From NCBI GenBank assembly GCA_003255065.1, contig QAOA01007256.1, positions 145,703-209,702 of the forward strand: DNA of 64,000 nt. The letters run 5' to 3'. The first letter of the stretch is position 1. Each line of letters begins with the position of its first letter. Shown piece after piece: positions 47,114-59,243 of the stretch. This stretch comes from Cercis canadensis (lineage: Eukaryota > Streptophyta > Magnoliopsida > Fabales > Fabaceae). The position numbers were made by a program, and so were the translations under genes. The notes beneath the pieces are model-generated. The model made no database searches. It saw only the letters and a program-made list of their open reading frames with translations, and was not told the DNA's origin.

Positions 47114-48400
47114 ATGCGAGGTACTCTCGATTCCAGCTCATTAGCTTTTGATCCTGAGATTGAGAGAACAGCTCGAAGACTTCGCAAGCAAGCTAGAGGA
47201 GCAAGAGAAGCACAACCGACAGTTATGGCAGAACAAAACCAAAATCCTCCAGTGCACAATAATGGCAATGGAGTTGCACAAAACCCTCCACCTCAAACGC
47301 TCATGGAGTATTCCATCCTAACAGCCACAGGATGTGGAGCGAGTATAACAGGACCACCTGTTCAAGCCAATCACTTTGAACTCAAACCAGCTCTGTTTCA
47401 GCTAGTACAACACAATCAGTTCAGTGGAAGTGTGCTAGAAGATCCAAATGGACACATAGCCAACTTTCTGCAGATTTGTGACACGGTGAAGTTGAATGGG
47501 GTCAGTGATGATGCAATTCGACTCAGGCTCTTTCCTTTTTCTATGCGAGATAAGGCCAGAAGCTGGTTGGATTCTCAACCAAGGGGCAGCATCACCACTT
47601 GGTCAGATTTGGTGAATAAGTTTCTCGCTCGGTATTTCCCTTCTTCCAAATCAACAAGGTTGAGGACAGAGATTACTTCATTTCGCCAACAAGATGGAGA
47701 ATCGTTGAGTGAGGCTCGGGAGCGGTACAATGATATACTGAGGAGATGCCCGCATCACTCGTTTGAATTTTGGATCCAAGTCCAGAGTTTTTACAACGGT
47801 ATGCTTCCTCACACAAAGGCAAATGTGGATGCTGTAGCAAGAGGAGCTGTGAATTATAAAACTCCGGAGCAAGCCTGGGACTTGTTTAAGAAGATGGCTT
47901 GTAATGACTACCAGAGTCAAGGAGAGAGATCCATAGTCAAGAGAGGCGTAATGGAAGTCAGGACACTAGATGCACTGTTAGCCCAGAACAAGCTATTAAC
48001 ACAACAGGTGGCTGAGCTGTCCAAGAAGTTTGAGACTGTCAACGTGAATGCAGTCAACTTTTCTCCATCAGTTTGTGACTTTTGTGCAGGGAGCCATGTA
48101 AATGGAGAGTGCCCGGGCAACATGTTTGGCCCTCCAGTGTCTCAAGAGCAAGTGAACTACATGGGAAATCCTCCAAGACCTCAGAATAATCCTTATGCTC
48201 CTACGTATAATCCGGGGTGGAAGAATCACCCAAATTTCTCATGGGGTAATCAAGGAAATCAATGGGGTTCCCACAGACCCAACTACTCATATTAGTCCCC
48301 ACATCAAACAACTCAAGGTCATGCTTCACAATCTCAAACCAATCAGAAGAGTCCTTCTTTAGAGAATGCACTAGAGAAATTGACCACTCAAACATCGGCT
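47114..48400 (+). mobile_element. Gag region (fossil), plus-strand Athila-lineage element
   Basis: MRGTLDSSSLAFDPEIERTA opens the frame. The gag domain follows with LFPFSMRDKARSWLDSQPRG, FLARYFPSSKSTRLRTEITS and a C/H-containing CDFCAGSHVNGECPG knuckle-like motif. An asparagine/proline-rich tail ends it. Gag builds the particle that packages the RNA. Belongs to an element with about six breaks. Confidence 0.85.
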
Positions 48401-49650
48401 TTCATTCAGAAAACTGCAACGTTTATGGAAGAAACTAGGAACGGGTTCAAAAATCAAGATGCATCAATTCGGAAGTTGGAAACTCAAGTGGGACAGATAG
48501 CGAGACAATTGGCAGACAGACCTCAAGGGTCCTTGCCCAGTGATACTATTCCAAATCCTAAGGAGCATGTGAAGGCCATAACTACAAGGAGCGAAAAAGT
48601 GCTGGAGCCCATCCCAAGACAAGAAACACCAGAAGAGGAAGATGATAAGGTCACTAGGACAAATGGGAACACAGCATCTAGTCGTCCCACAGAGGCAGAA
48701 AGTAGAGAAGAAGAGGAGAAATTGACCAGACCTTGTGCTACAATACCTCCAGTCAAGGTGCTTTTTCCTCAAAGGCTCAAGAAACACCAGGATGAAAAGC
48801 AATTCAGTAAGTTCTTAGAGGTTTTCAAGAAATTACAGATAAACATACCTTTTGCTGAAGCGCTGGAACAAATGTCATCCTATGTTAAATTTATAAAGGA
48901 TCTTCTGACCAAGAAAAGAAGAATCGGAGATGATGAGATAGTCATGTTGACTGAGGAGTGCAGTGTTATTCTTCAGAGGAAATTGCCTCTAAAGCTCAAA
49001 GATCCTAGGAGTTTCTCCATTCCGTGCACTATTGGAGACATCACTTTTGGGAAGGCATTATGTGATCTGGGAGCGAGTGTGAGCCTCATGCCTCTGTCCA
49101 TCTTCAAGAAGTTGGGAATTGGTCAAGCAAAACCCACTATGATTACGCTTCAACTTGCCGACCGGTCTATCAAACATCCCTACGGTCTAGTAGAGGATGT
49201 CTTGGTTAAGGTTGACAAGTTCATCTTTCCGGTGGATTTTGTTGTCCTAGACATGGAGGAGGATGGAGAGATTCCACTGATCTTAAGACGGCCATTTCTA
49301 GCTACTGGGAGAGCATTGATAGATGTAGCTGATGGGACTCTGACTCTGAAAGTTCAAGATGAGAAGGTGATCTTCAATGTGTTTAGTGCGATGCAACACC
49401 CTATGGAGAAAGATGAATGCTTCCGCCTGGATATTCTGGACTCTATCATTGCTAGCACGTTCAGGGAGAATCTGACCTCTTGTCCTCTTGAAAGAGTCTT
49501 GGTGGATGCAGTGACCATGATTGATTTAGCAGGAGATTCAGCATGCGCAGAACATGTAGTATTATTGGATGCTCTACCATCGTATTCGACATCCGCACTA
49601 CCTAAGCTAGAAGAATTAAAAAAGGATGTGAATCAAAAGTAATCTCCAAA
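48400..49650 (+). mobile_element. Protease region (fossil), plus-strand Athila-lineage element
   Basis: A coiled-coil-like stretch (ASIRKLETQVGQIARQLADR) and the conserved AITTRSEK segment precede the aspartic protease, seen as GKALCDLGASVSLMPLSIFK with the DLGAS active site and RPFLATGRALIDVADGTLTL. The protease would mature the gag-pol polyprotein. Confidence 0.85.
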
Positions 49651-49679
49651 AGTTGAGCTCAAGCCACTGCTGCTGACTT

Positions 49680-51335
49680 TGAAGTATGCCTTCCTTGGTG
49701 AGAATAATTCCTCTCCCATTATCATCAATTCCGAATTAACTAAGGTTAAGGAGGAAAAACTGTTACGGGAGTTGAGGGAGTATAAGAGCGCCATTGGATG
49801 GTTGATTGCTGATTTAAAAGGCATCAGTCCATCCTTTTATATGCACAAGATCCTCATGGAAGAGAACCATAAAGTTGTTGTACAACTCCAAAGGAGACTG
49901 AATCCAATCATGAAGGAAGTAGTGCGAAAGGAAGTGGTAAAACTCCTAGATGCTGGAGTTATTTACCCAATCTCGAACAGTTCATGGGTGAGCCCAGTTC
50001 AGTTAGTACCCAAGAAAGGAGGGACAACAGTGGTGATGAATGAAAAGAATGAACTAATTCCCACTAGAACAGTCACGGGATGACGCATATGCATCGACTA
50101 TAGAAAACTGAATGATGCCACGAGGAAGGACCATTTACCTCTCCCATTTATATATCAAATGCTGGAGCGCCTAGCCGGTCGTGAGCATTACTGTTTTCTG
50201 GACGGGTATTCGGGTTACAACCAGATTGTCATAGCTCCGGAGGATCAGGAAAAGACCGCCTTCACTTGCCCCTATGGAGTGTATGCATATCTGAGGATGC
50301 CATTCGGATTGTGCAATGCCCCGGCCACTTTTCAAAGGTGTATGCTTTCCATATTCTCTGACATGAATGAGAAGTTTATAGAAATATTTATGGATGACTT
50401 TTCTGTTTTTGGCTCTTCTTATGATATATGCTTGCATAATCTGTCTTTAGTGTTAAAAAGATGTCAAGAAACCAATTTGGTTTTGAATTGGGAAAAGTGC
50501 CATTTTATGGTCAGAGAGGGGATTGCCTTAGGACATAAAATTTCTGCCAAGGGGATAGAGGTAGATAAGGCTAAAGTAGAGGTGATTGAAAAATTGCCCC
50601 CTCCTACTAATGTCAAAGGGGTGCGTAGTTTTTTAGGACACGCTGGCTTTTATAGAAGATTCATCCAAGATTTTTCTAAAATTGCTAAACCCCTGGGTAA
50701 CCTACTTGTTAAAGATGAAACTTTTGCTTTCAATAAGGAATGTCTGTTAGCTTTTAATACATTGAAGCAAAAGTTGATTACTGCCCCTGTGGTGATCCCA
50801 CCTGATTGGGATTTACCTTTTGAACTTATGTGTGATGCTAGTGATATAGCTGTAGGTGCTGTCTTAGGGTAGAGAAAAAATAAGTTATTGCATGTCATAT
50901 ACTATGCAAGCCATGTGCTAGATTTTGCTCAACTTAACTATGCCACTACTAAAAAAGAGTTGTTAGCTATTGTTTTTGCATTTGATAAATTTCGCTCTTA
51001 TGTAGTAGTTGCCAAGGTTATTGTATATACTGATCATGCAGCTCTTAGATATCTCTTTGCCAAACAGGATTCCAAGCCTAGGCTCATCCGTTGGATCTTG
51101 CTGTTGCAAGAATTTGATCTTGAGATTAAGGACAAGAAAGGCATGGACAATGTGGTAGCTGATCACCTGTCTAGGATTGAGCAACAAGAGAAGAACCAAG
51201 CTCCACCTCTTCCTATTAATGAGGAATTCCCAGACGAGCAGCTCTTTGCAGTGCACAGCTTGCCATGGTATGCTGATTTTGCTAACTTTAAAGCTACTAA
51301 GGTCCTACCTGTGGATCTAAACTCCCAATAGTTAA
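49680..51335 (+). mobile_element. Reverse transcriptase and RNase H region (fossil), plus-strand element
   Basis: VSPVQLVPKKGG, the FLDGYSGYNQIVIAPEDQEK block, MPFGLCNAPATFQRCMLSIF and the catalytic FMDDFSVFG are Athila-lineage reverse transcriptase motifs. RNase H follows from ELMCDASDIAVGAVLG to [14 protein letters not shown] and ends [13 protein letters not shown]. Confidence 0.9.
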
Positions 51336-51339
51336 AGAG

Positions 51340-52498
51340 ATTCCTTCATGAGGCTAAGTTCTATGTTTGGGACGAGCCTTATTTGCTGCGAAAATGTGTT
51401 GACGGGCTCTTGAGGAGATGTGTCCCACAAGAAGAGATGAAGGATATATTGTGGCATTGCCATGCTTCAGACTATGGTGGCCATTTCAATGGAGATCGGA
51501 CAACTGCCAAAGTTCTCCAATCAGGGTTTTACTGGCCAACAGTCTTCAAAGACACCTATGACTATGTGAAGACGTGTGACCGTTGCCAAAGGTCTGGCAA
51601 CATCTCAAAAAGGCATGAAATGCCTCTGAATTCAGTACTCGAAGTTGAATTGTTTGATGTTTGGGGAATAGATTTCATGGGTCCTTTCCCATCATCATAC
51701 TTTAATGAGTATATTTTGGTCGCAGTCGATTACGTGTCTAAATGGGTTGAAGCAACTGCCACCAGAACCGATGATGCTCAGGTAGTTATGAGTTTCCTCA
51801 AGAAAAATATATTCTCTAGATTTGGAGTTCCAAGAGCTTTGATCAGTGATGAGGGCACTCATTTCTGCAACAAGCGAATGGACACTTTACTGAGCAAGTA
51901 TGGAGTGAGGCACCGCATAGCAACTCCATATCATCTACAAACCAGTGGTCAAGTTGAAGTGTCAAACAGATAGTTGAAGAGGATTCTTGAGAAGACTGTC
52001 AGCGCCGCTAGAAAGGATTGGGCCCTGAAGCTCGATGATGCTCTTTGGGCATACCGCACTACATTGAAGACACCTCTTGGCATGTCCCCGTACCAGTTAG
52101 TGTATGGCAAGACTTGTCATTTGCCTGTGGAATTGGAGCACAAAGCATGGTGGGCCACTAAGATCCTAAATTTTGACCTGGCAAAAGCAGGGGAAAAAAT
52201 GGTCCTTCAACTTCACGAATTAGATGAATTCAGATATAAAGCTTATGAGAGTTCCAAGCTTTACAAAGAGAAGACAAAGCGATGGCATGATAAGAGAATT
52301 ATCCAAAGGATTTTTGAACCAGGACAACAAGTCTTGCTGTACAATTCAAGACTGAGACTCTTCCCAGGAAAGCTGAAATCAAGGTGGTCAAGACCATTTA
52401 TAGTCAAGACAGTATATCCCTATGGAGCTATTGAAGTGGCTAACATGGAAACGGGAAGGAGTTTCAAGGTTAATGGGCAACGACTTAAGCATTACTAG
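51340..52498 (+). mobile_element. Integrase region (fossil), plus-strand element
   Basis: The zinc-binding front ([35 protein letters not shown]) leads to the DDE core ([37 protein letters not shown]). The C-terminal part holds [20 protein letters not shown] and [20 protein letters not shown]. It is the best-preserved integrase in the window. Confidence 0.85.
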
Positions 52499-52719
52499 GG
52501 AGATGTGGTTAAACACTAGATTTCTTCAATGGTCCTTACTGCACCAGCATAATCTCCGAGATAGTCCGGCTGAGGACTTTAAATTAAGCGCTTCTTGGGA
52601 GGCAACCCAAGTTTTTAACCCTTTGTCCTTATTTACTTTTAGTTTTTTTCATTGTGTCTTTGTTTTTCATCTTCATTTTTGTCATTTTTGTTCATTAAGT
52701 TTTGTTTTTGGCATATCAA

Positions 52720-53225
52720 GAGAGAACACGGCAAATGACACGCCCGTGTCATGACCCGTGTGAAGAGGGCAGAGAGCTCAGGAAGACTACACGGTCTGGA
52801 ACACGCCCGTGTTCACCATACAGAGAGCTCATAGGAGATACACGAGCACACACATGGCCGTGGCAGTGAGCGTGCAACTCTCACAGGATCCAACAGGCAG
52901 ACACAATCTCTGACACGCCCGTGTTCATCCCTGTGTCACTTACCCAGAATTAATTGTCAATAGACACGCCCATGTGTTGTCTCAGGTAAGTATTTAATTT
53001 TGTCATATCACGAACACGGTCACTAACACAGCCGTGTTGTGACCGTGTCACTTAATTGAAATATTCTCACTTTGTACACGGTCTGAGACACGGGGAGGTC
53101 ACGCCCGTGTACTTAAACATCACCCCCGTGTCACTTAAACACCTCACGTGTTCTCCCCGTGTCTCTCCCTTAAAGCATGACACGCCCACATAACACGGCC
53201 GTGTTGTGGGCGTGTCACTCAGAAA
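52720..53225 (+). repeat. CACGGCCGTG-type palindrome array between pol and ORF3
   Basis: At least ten words of the form GACACGCCCGTGTC, ACACGGCCGTGTTG or CACGGTC are spaced every 20-50 bp. The same kind of array occurs in the LTRs at 45.6-46.0, 57.0-57.4, 41.6-41.9 and 62.05-62.25 kb, and in the spacers at 32.6-33.1 and 60.4-60.6 kb. Confidence 0.8.
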
Positions 53226-54557
53226 ACTTTAAAAGCTCAGTTCGGGAGCCATTCAATCACTTCAAAAATCCCTCTTTTTCTCAGTGTCTCTCAAATCCCT
53301 AGCTATTCCAAGCATCCTACCATCATTTCCGGCCAATCCCTCTCCTCAAAACCCCAATTTCTTGCTTCAATCAAGTTTCCACACCACCCCACACCAGCAT
53401 TCTCTGTTATTTTCTAATGTTCTCACAATTTCAATTTCTGCTCATTCCTTGCTTCACCCCACAAGTATGCATTCATTCTTCATGTTTAGTTTATCACTTC
53501 TACCTGTTTTGATTGAGGAGTATTGTTGAGCTTTACCTGTTTTGATTAAAATGCTGCTGCTGCATTTGATTTTAGGGCATGTAGGGTGTTTTGGAATTGG
53601 TTTATCTTTCTACAATTAGTGTTCCTTAGCATTGCTATTGATTGCTATTGCTTTTGGGACATTGCTCTTGATTGCTATTGTTTTTGGGAATCTGCTGATG
53701 TTGCAAAATTTGGTAGACAATACAGTTATCTGCAATTTTCATTACTGTCACCACTGTAATTTCATGCTGTAAATTCAGTTAATTTACTGCAAGTAGTTGT
53801 TGGGGGCATTTATCCTGTGGAATTTGTTAATTCACTTGAAAATGACTGTATGGATTGTGTCTCTTTCTCTGGTAATGATCATTGCTATGGAAATTGATTC
53901 AGGGATTTGTGGAATATCTGATTTTCTTGTCAAGCACTGTAGGAATTGAGGTTGAATTATACTGTACTATGACCAGAGAATAAATCTTTGTTGAGGAACC
54001 TGATTTTGTTTAATTGTTAATGGGGAAATTGATGGTGATGATTTGGTTGAATATCTGAGCTTAGGCATTGGAATTATGAAAATGAGATAGGATTAGAGAG
54101 ATAATGTGGGGTACTGAATTGATATACTGAATTCCAATACAACTACCCTGCTGCCTTGTGTATAAGTCTTTGTTGAATTCTTGCTGTTAAGAGTTATGTT
54201 GGGTAGTAAACATGTGGGAATTAGCATTTCAGTTGAACTTGCATGCATGTTCTGTTTTTGGTATCACTATAGTGTGTTCATTTGTCCATGTTGGGTAACT
54301 CACTGAATTGGTTTTCACAGGACACCAACATGACAAAGCGCACTGATAATGCTCAACCACGCCGGGAGAAGTTGAAGACGAGGAAGAACCGTCCAAACCC
54401 TCCAGAGTAACCTTCTCCACCTGTTAAGAAGAGAAGATCAGGAGCCGCCGACACTTCAGTTCATCCATTCCTCAGATTCCAAGGGGCTGAGCACCAGGAG
54501 CGGCTAGCCAAGCTCTCAACCAAATCGTTTGAACCTAGCCGATACCCAGTATGGCTA

Positions 54558-55856
54558 GTGTTACAGGAGCTAGGGATTGACGAGGAGATTCGCCAACTCC
54601 TCAATTCAGGACAGTGGGGAAATGTTTTCGAGCTCCAAGAACCGGCATATAGAGAACTCACCCTGGAGTTTCTTGCAACTGTAGAGATCAACACCACCTT
54701 CACCGCTACCAACACGACGTGGTATGAGCCAGACTCGATCAGATTCCATCTCGGCTCGTTCATGCATAGCATGAACCTGGAGGAGTTCACTGAGGCGGCA
54801 GGGTTAGCTGGACAGCCGTCTGCAGGAATCAGGCCAGAGAACACATTCTTGCTGGACTGGTCCTTTACCAGCAAAGACCCGGTAGAATGCTGGCTAGAAG
54901 TGAGCACTGAAGCCACTTATGAAGCCAAGCGGTCCAAGGCATCCACCCTCCGGTCACCAGCACTCAGATACATCCACAAGCTGCTGGTGCACTCATTGAA
55001 CGCCAGAAGGGAGAGCACAGGCGTGGTGAGTAAGAGGGACCTCTTCTACCTCCAACGCGTCAAGGAGAAAAGCCATTGCCACCTAGGACATGCCTTCATC
55101 CAATTAATAAAGGGCTATCTCCAGCGAGGCAACTTCGGAGCCATAGGCGGAGGATCAATCATTACCCGCCTCGCTCGCCGCTTGGATGTGTTGGGTGACG
55201 AGTCCACCCTCACGGTCGCTTGTCGACCGCTGCCGCTGGGCATGGACACCCTCAGAGTCATGGGGATGGTGGAGCGCCGCACAGACGGCCAGGGCACATA
55301 TTTTGCTTTAGTCGGTGCTCCACCACAAGTGGTACCTGGCAGTCCACCAGTCCAGGAGCCAGCAATGGATGCCCCGATGGGCGATGCACCACCACCACCT
55401 GAAGAACCACCGGCGGAGGAGCCAAGCACATCCGCACCTTTCCCGCCACAATCACCTCCTACTATCCCGTCCACTGAAGCTGACGAGGAAGATAGGAAAC
55501 CAACAGCTCTTGAGAGGCAGTTGGCTCGGATTGAAGTCGAAGTAGATGGCACCAGAACCCGAGTCAACCGCCTGATCCTGGACAACAGAAGGGAGAGACA
55601 TCATAGGCATCAGTGGATGTCCTATGAGCTGGCACATCACCAGTGGGTGCAATCCACTCTACAGATGATGTGTCAGTCCTTGGGACTCCAGCCTCCACCT
55701 CCACCTTGTCCGCCCACATTTCAGGATCCAACGGACGATGCTGACATCACACCAGCAGTGGAGCAGATTCGGCCGTCGCGCACCTCATCCCGACCTCCAC
55801 GGTCTGACTCTCCACCATCCACCGACCACCCTTCTGAAGCACCTTCCAGGGGGTAG
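54558..55856 (+). mobile_element. Third ORF (432 aa), env-position / ATHILA ORF-1-type protein (fossil)
   Basis: The uninterrupted frame holds QEPAYRELTLEFLATVEINT, then RFHLGSFMHSMNLEEFTEAA and FLLDWSFTSKDPVECWLE. A Pro-rich segment (PPPPEEPPAEEPSTSAPFPP) and a charged helical C-terminus follow. The first half has the style of the ATHILA ORF-1 family (Pfam PF03078) encoded downstream of pol in Athila elements. No clear signal peptide or transmembrane segment is seen, so an envelope role is not supported. A splice-acceptor-like TTTTCACAG at 54312-54320 lies upstream; expression of this ORF from a spliced RNA is known in Athila relatives. Codons here are richer in G/C than in gag-pol. Confidence 0.65.
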
Positions 55857-55947
55857 TTTAAACTATTTTCTCATTTTCTTTTCATACATTTATTTTTCAA
55901 TGTCTGTTGATTCTATTTCTGCATCCACCATTTATTTATGTGTCATT

Positions 55948-55985
55948 CATTGTGGACAATGCATGATTTAAGCGTGGGGGAGGTA
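55948..55985 (+). promoter_or_regulatory. Internal hairpin + polypurine motif
   Basis: CATTG-TGGA-CAATG forms a hairpin (55948-55961), followed by CATGATTTAAGCGTGGGGGAGG. It has the same build as the LTR-adjacent motif about 0.8 kb downstream. An internal plus-strand primer role is inference. Confidence 0.6.
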
Positions 55986-56732
55986 GAATTATATAAGACT
56001 AGATGTAGATATTTGCATGTGAATCCTCTGGCATGTGGAATGGGAACATTGTGTCTCTGGAATCTCCTGGATGACTTGTTTTTAAATTGTTACTTAAGTC
56101 TTTTGATGATGAGTAGTCTACTTTAAGGATTGCTGCATTAGGAAGTAACTATTGAAGTGTAATGGACTTAGGAGTGCTAGAAATTTGTTTATACTTGCTA
56201 AACTTGATGTTTGTAGTTAGAATACCCTGTGCTGAGTACTGGTTTTCCTTTGCTTATTAAAAAAAAATAAAAAATCTCATTATTTGATTTCGAGTGGTGA
56301 TCCATTATGAGCATAGTGGGGCTCTGCTCCTCTACCTTCTGTGCCTGAAACTGGAGAAGGATATGAGTATGCCAATGAAGCATAACTAGTTGAATGTGGG
56401 TCGCGGGCAATGGCCGGACACCACATCCTAGGACCCCTAACTATGCAAGAAAAGAAACAAAAAAAAAGAGAGAAAAGAATAATACTTGAGTTCTTAGCTT
56501 TGAGGATTGTTATTTTTTTGCCTATTATTAGAATAGAGTAATAAGCACAGGGTAATTCTTTCTAGTTACTGAGAGTGTAGCTGAGGCAAACTGTCAAGCG
56601 ATGACTGAGTCCATAAACTGAAATAGAAACTAGATAATGCAGCTGCTCATTGTAGGGTGTCGTGCATAATTTTTTGTAGAAATGGAATTGTCTGTCCAGG
56701 GAGAGCACCTAAGGCACAAGTTCTAGTTTTCA

Positions 56733-56771
56733 TTGCTTAAGGACAAGCAAATGTCTAGGTGTGGGGGAATT
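56733..56771 (+). promoter_or_regulatory. Hairpin + polypurine tract before 3' LTR
   Basis: TTGCTT-AAGGAC-AAGCAA (56733-56750) is followed by AGGTGTGGGGGAATT directly before the 3' LTR start at 56772. The purine run is the expected primer for plus-strand synthesis. The hairpin is an extra feature shared with relatives. Confidence 0.75.
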
Positions 56772-58453
56772 TGATACTTGTCTTTTAGGACTATAAAATT
56801 CATGCTTTAATACTGAATTTTTACCTGTATTGTGAGCAAATCCTCTCTAAACATGGTGTTTAATCCATAAATTGGCTTTGACAAGTACCAAGATGGGTAA
56901 TTAGGAAATGAGAAGAATCTGGAAGCAATCCATGGAGAAAATGGCAAGGAAAGCAGCCATACACCAAGTTTTTAGGTAGACACAGGAAGTAACACGGCCG
57001 TGTGTACCCCGTGTCTAACATCCAGAGGCTACTGCTCAAGCTTATGGACAAACACGGCCTCAGACAGGAACAGACACGGCCGTGTCCAAGGCCGTGTTGA
57101 TCAAGCAGAATGTCCAAGGAACAAAGACTTAGTCTAAGGGCAAACACGGTCAAGGAAAGAGAAGAACACGGTCGTGTGATAGGCTGTGTTGAACAAGCAA
57201 AGGCTACAAAGAAAGGACACGCCCAGACCAGAGAAGAGCACGGGCCATGTCTAAGTGACACGGCCAAGACCAGAAAATGAACACGGCCGTGTCATAGCCC
57301 GTGTTCAATGACCAGAAATGCATCATAAGTGACACGCCCAGGACCAGAAAGGAACACGGCCGTGTCAGAGCCGTGTTCAAGCTATTTTTGACCAAATGAC
57401 TTAATTCTGCACAAGTATAAAAGGAAATCTGATGCATGTGTCAGAGGAGGCCGTATGATATATGATTTTTATGTCGTTAAGTTCCATGTTTTATCAATGG
57501 ATTCTTACTTAGATTCGAGCACAATTTGCTTTAAACATGGTACTTAACCTCAATATTTGTGTTATCAGGTTTTTGACACTGCTTCTGTATTTTGGGTATA
57601 TTTTTAGTTCTGGATGTCTAAAAATGGTGAATTTTACCTTGTAGGAAAGCTAAGAGGATTATCTACAACTTTCATTCAGATCTCCAAGGCTAATTCGGAC
57701 ATTCAGTGGGTCAAATTTAACCCAAAAATCAGAACCGATATCCTGGAATCGGGTCTGGACCTTTATGAAGAGATTTGGGCATAACTTACTCATCTTAAGT
57801 CCAAATTAAGTGATTTCGGTGGCTAATTAATCCTAAGAGGCAAAGGAATCAAANTCGTTTCAATACTAGGAATAGTAAGATCCGAATGTGCTCTGTAAAT
57901 TCTGTCCTAAATTGAGTTAATCTAAGAATAGATAACTTCGTTTATGTGGTATCAGTTAATTTCCTAGAACCAAATCACCTAGATTAATTAGTTGTGTCAA
58001 GGAATTGGACAAGTAATTGGTATAGGGAGGATTGTTTCACCAAGGGATTGGGATCAATCACTTTAAGGAAATGAACCGACAACAAAGGAATTGTAACTGA
58101 AATAAGTAGTCCAGTATTGTTTCTGAGGTTACCTTGTCTATGAGGGAATCGAATTTGCAAGTGAATGAAATCAACCCCTAACCTATCTCATTTTTATTAT
58201 AAATTTCACATTTAGATTGTTTCCCAAAGATTGTTATGCTATTGTTAGAGTTTGGTTACTTAGTTTATTACCTAGTTAATTGCAGCTGCTCATTCCAGGG
58301 CTGCCTTCAATCCAAAACATTTATTTTTCCAAATAGAATCTTTATTGGTGAAATTGGTAGTTGTTAGCCTTAATCCTTGTGGGAACGATACTCTACTCAT
58401 CATTATATTACTTGTGTGGCCCGGTACACTTGCCAGTATAAAAAGTCCCATCA
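56772..58453 (+). repeat. 3' LTR of plus-strand element, with foreign LTR piece and N
   Basis: 56772-57455 matches the first part of the 5' LTR, including the palindrome array at 56985-57370. 57456-57853 is another LTR's start. After the N at 57854, 57855-58453 again matches the end of the 5' LTR. The segment of the 5' LTR from about 46075 to 46360 has no counterpart. Confidence 0.75.
57456..57853 (+). repeat. Partial LTR inside the 3' LTR, ends at an N
   Basis: Starts TGATATATGATTTTTATGTCG and includes ACCTTGTAGGAAAGCTAAGA. Its first ~270 bp are the near-exact reverse complement of 59244-59510. It stops at the N at 57854, so the rest of this element is not assembled here. Confidence 0.7.
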
Positions 58454-58468
58454 AAGGCCTTGCAGACT

Positions 58469-58595
58469 TTCTCCTTCGGGCGCAAAGCTGAAACAGCTAG
58501 GGTTGTTGACTGAGTCAGGGCTACAGGACTTTGTGCTACTTGCCAATGAAGTGGAAATTGTTTCTCGGCTTTGGGGACTAGAGGTGTTAGAGCAG
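58469..58595 (+). pseudogene. Isolated exon-like segment, gene not identified
   Basis: Between CCTTGCAG and GTAATG, one frame is open for 42 codons: LSPSGAKLKQLGLLTESGLQ, then DFVLLANEVEIVSRLWGLEV and LEQ. After the donor another open stretch reads MAREKQLEEDFAAIHTRID before a stop near 58720. It has the look of a helical host protein. It follows the end of the 3' LTR directly, so the rest of the gene is not in view. It may be a captured or interrupted host gene. No function is assigned. Confidence 0.35.
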
Positions 58596-58699
58596 GTAAT
58601 GCGTGATTCTGAATTTGGCCCGGCGAGTAGAGTTAGCAGAGATTATGGCACGGGAGAAGCAGTTGGAAGAAGACTTTGCTGCTATTCATACTAGAATTG

Positions 58700-59243
58700 A
58701 TACTCTTTGCCTTTATTGATAACAATCACGTATCAATTCTCTTTTGATAGTGTGTAATAAATATGTTATAACATAGGGTGTCGTGACTATGTCATATGTG
58801 ATCATGTGTAATTCTTTGGCTTTTGATAAATGAGTGAGTAGCAATGACTATTTGAAAACAGGTTAAATGCCTTTAATGCTGTAAACGCAAAATTTCATAT
58901 CTAATATAATGATTGAAATATATACGCTTGAACAAATTGAATGTTTTATTGATTTTGAAGTGTCGTATAATCTCTAATAAATTTTCTTTTACAAACAATA
59001 ATAGCGATCCTCTCATTCTTATTTTTGGTTTGTTCAATGTTTTATTGATTTTGGAGTGTAGTACAATCTCTAATGAATTCCTTATTACAAATAATAATAG
59101 NGTTCTTGCTTTATTTTCTAGCTTTAGTTAATAAACCATTCTCAAACCATTGATCTTTCCAAATAGAATCTTTATTGGTGAAATTGGTAGTTGCTAGCCT
59201 TAATCCTCGTGGGAACGATACTCTACTCATCATTATATTTCTG
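58700..59243. other. AT-rich DNA with ~97-bp tandem repeat, N and LTR fragment
   Basis: About 58937-59005 recurs diverged at 59034-59100 (ATGTTTTATTGATTTTG, AATCTCTAAT, CAAATAATAATAG-like words), ending at an N at 59101. 59140-59243 is the last ~100 bp of an Athila-lineage LTR in plus orientation (ATCCTCGTGGGAACGATACT), cut off before its end. No gene. Confidence 0.55.

Larger units (their letters stand above)
45383..58453 (+). mobile_element. Athila-lineage Ty3/gypsy element, plus strand (fossil)
   Basis: Order: 5' LTR 45383-46946, tRNA-Asp primer site 46953-46970, gag about 47.1-48.4 kb, protease about 48.9-49.5, reverse transcriptase and RNase H about 49.9-51.3, integrase about 51.4-52.5, palindrome-rich spacer 52.7-53.2, a third ORF 54.56-55.86 kb, internal and terminal polypurine motifs, and a 3' LTR from 56772. 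The 3' LTR contains a piece of another LTR (57456-57853) and an N at 57854. The bases outside the two LTRs (CTAAT and AAGGC) do not match, so the right end may come from another copy. It is nearly whole in structure, with about six breaks in gag-pol. LTR similarity suggests a fairly young insertion, perhaps one to two million years. Confidence 0.85.

Noticed and set aside
58913-59131. 72-aa ORF next to the N at 59101
   Set aside because: It is formed by a two-copy AT-rich tandem repeat and crosses the N.
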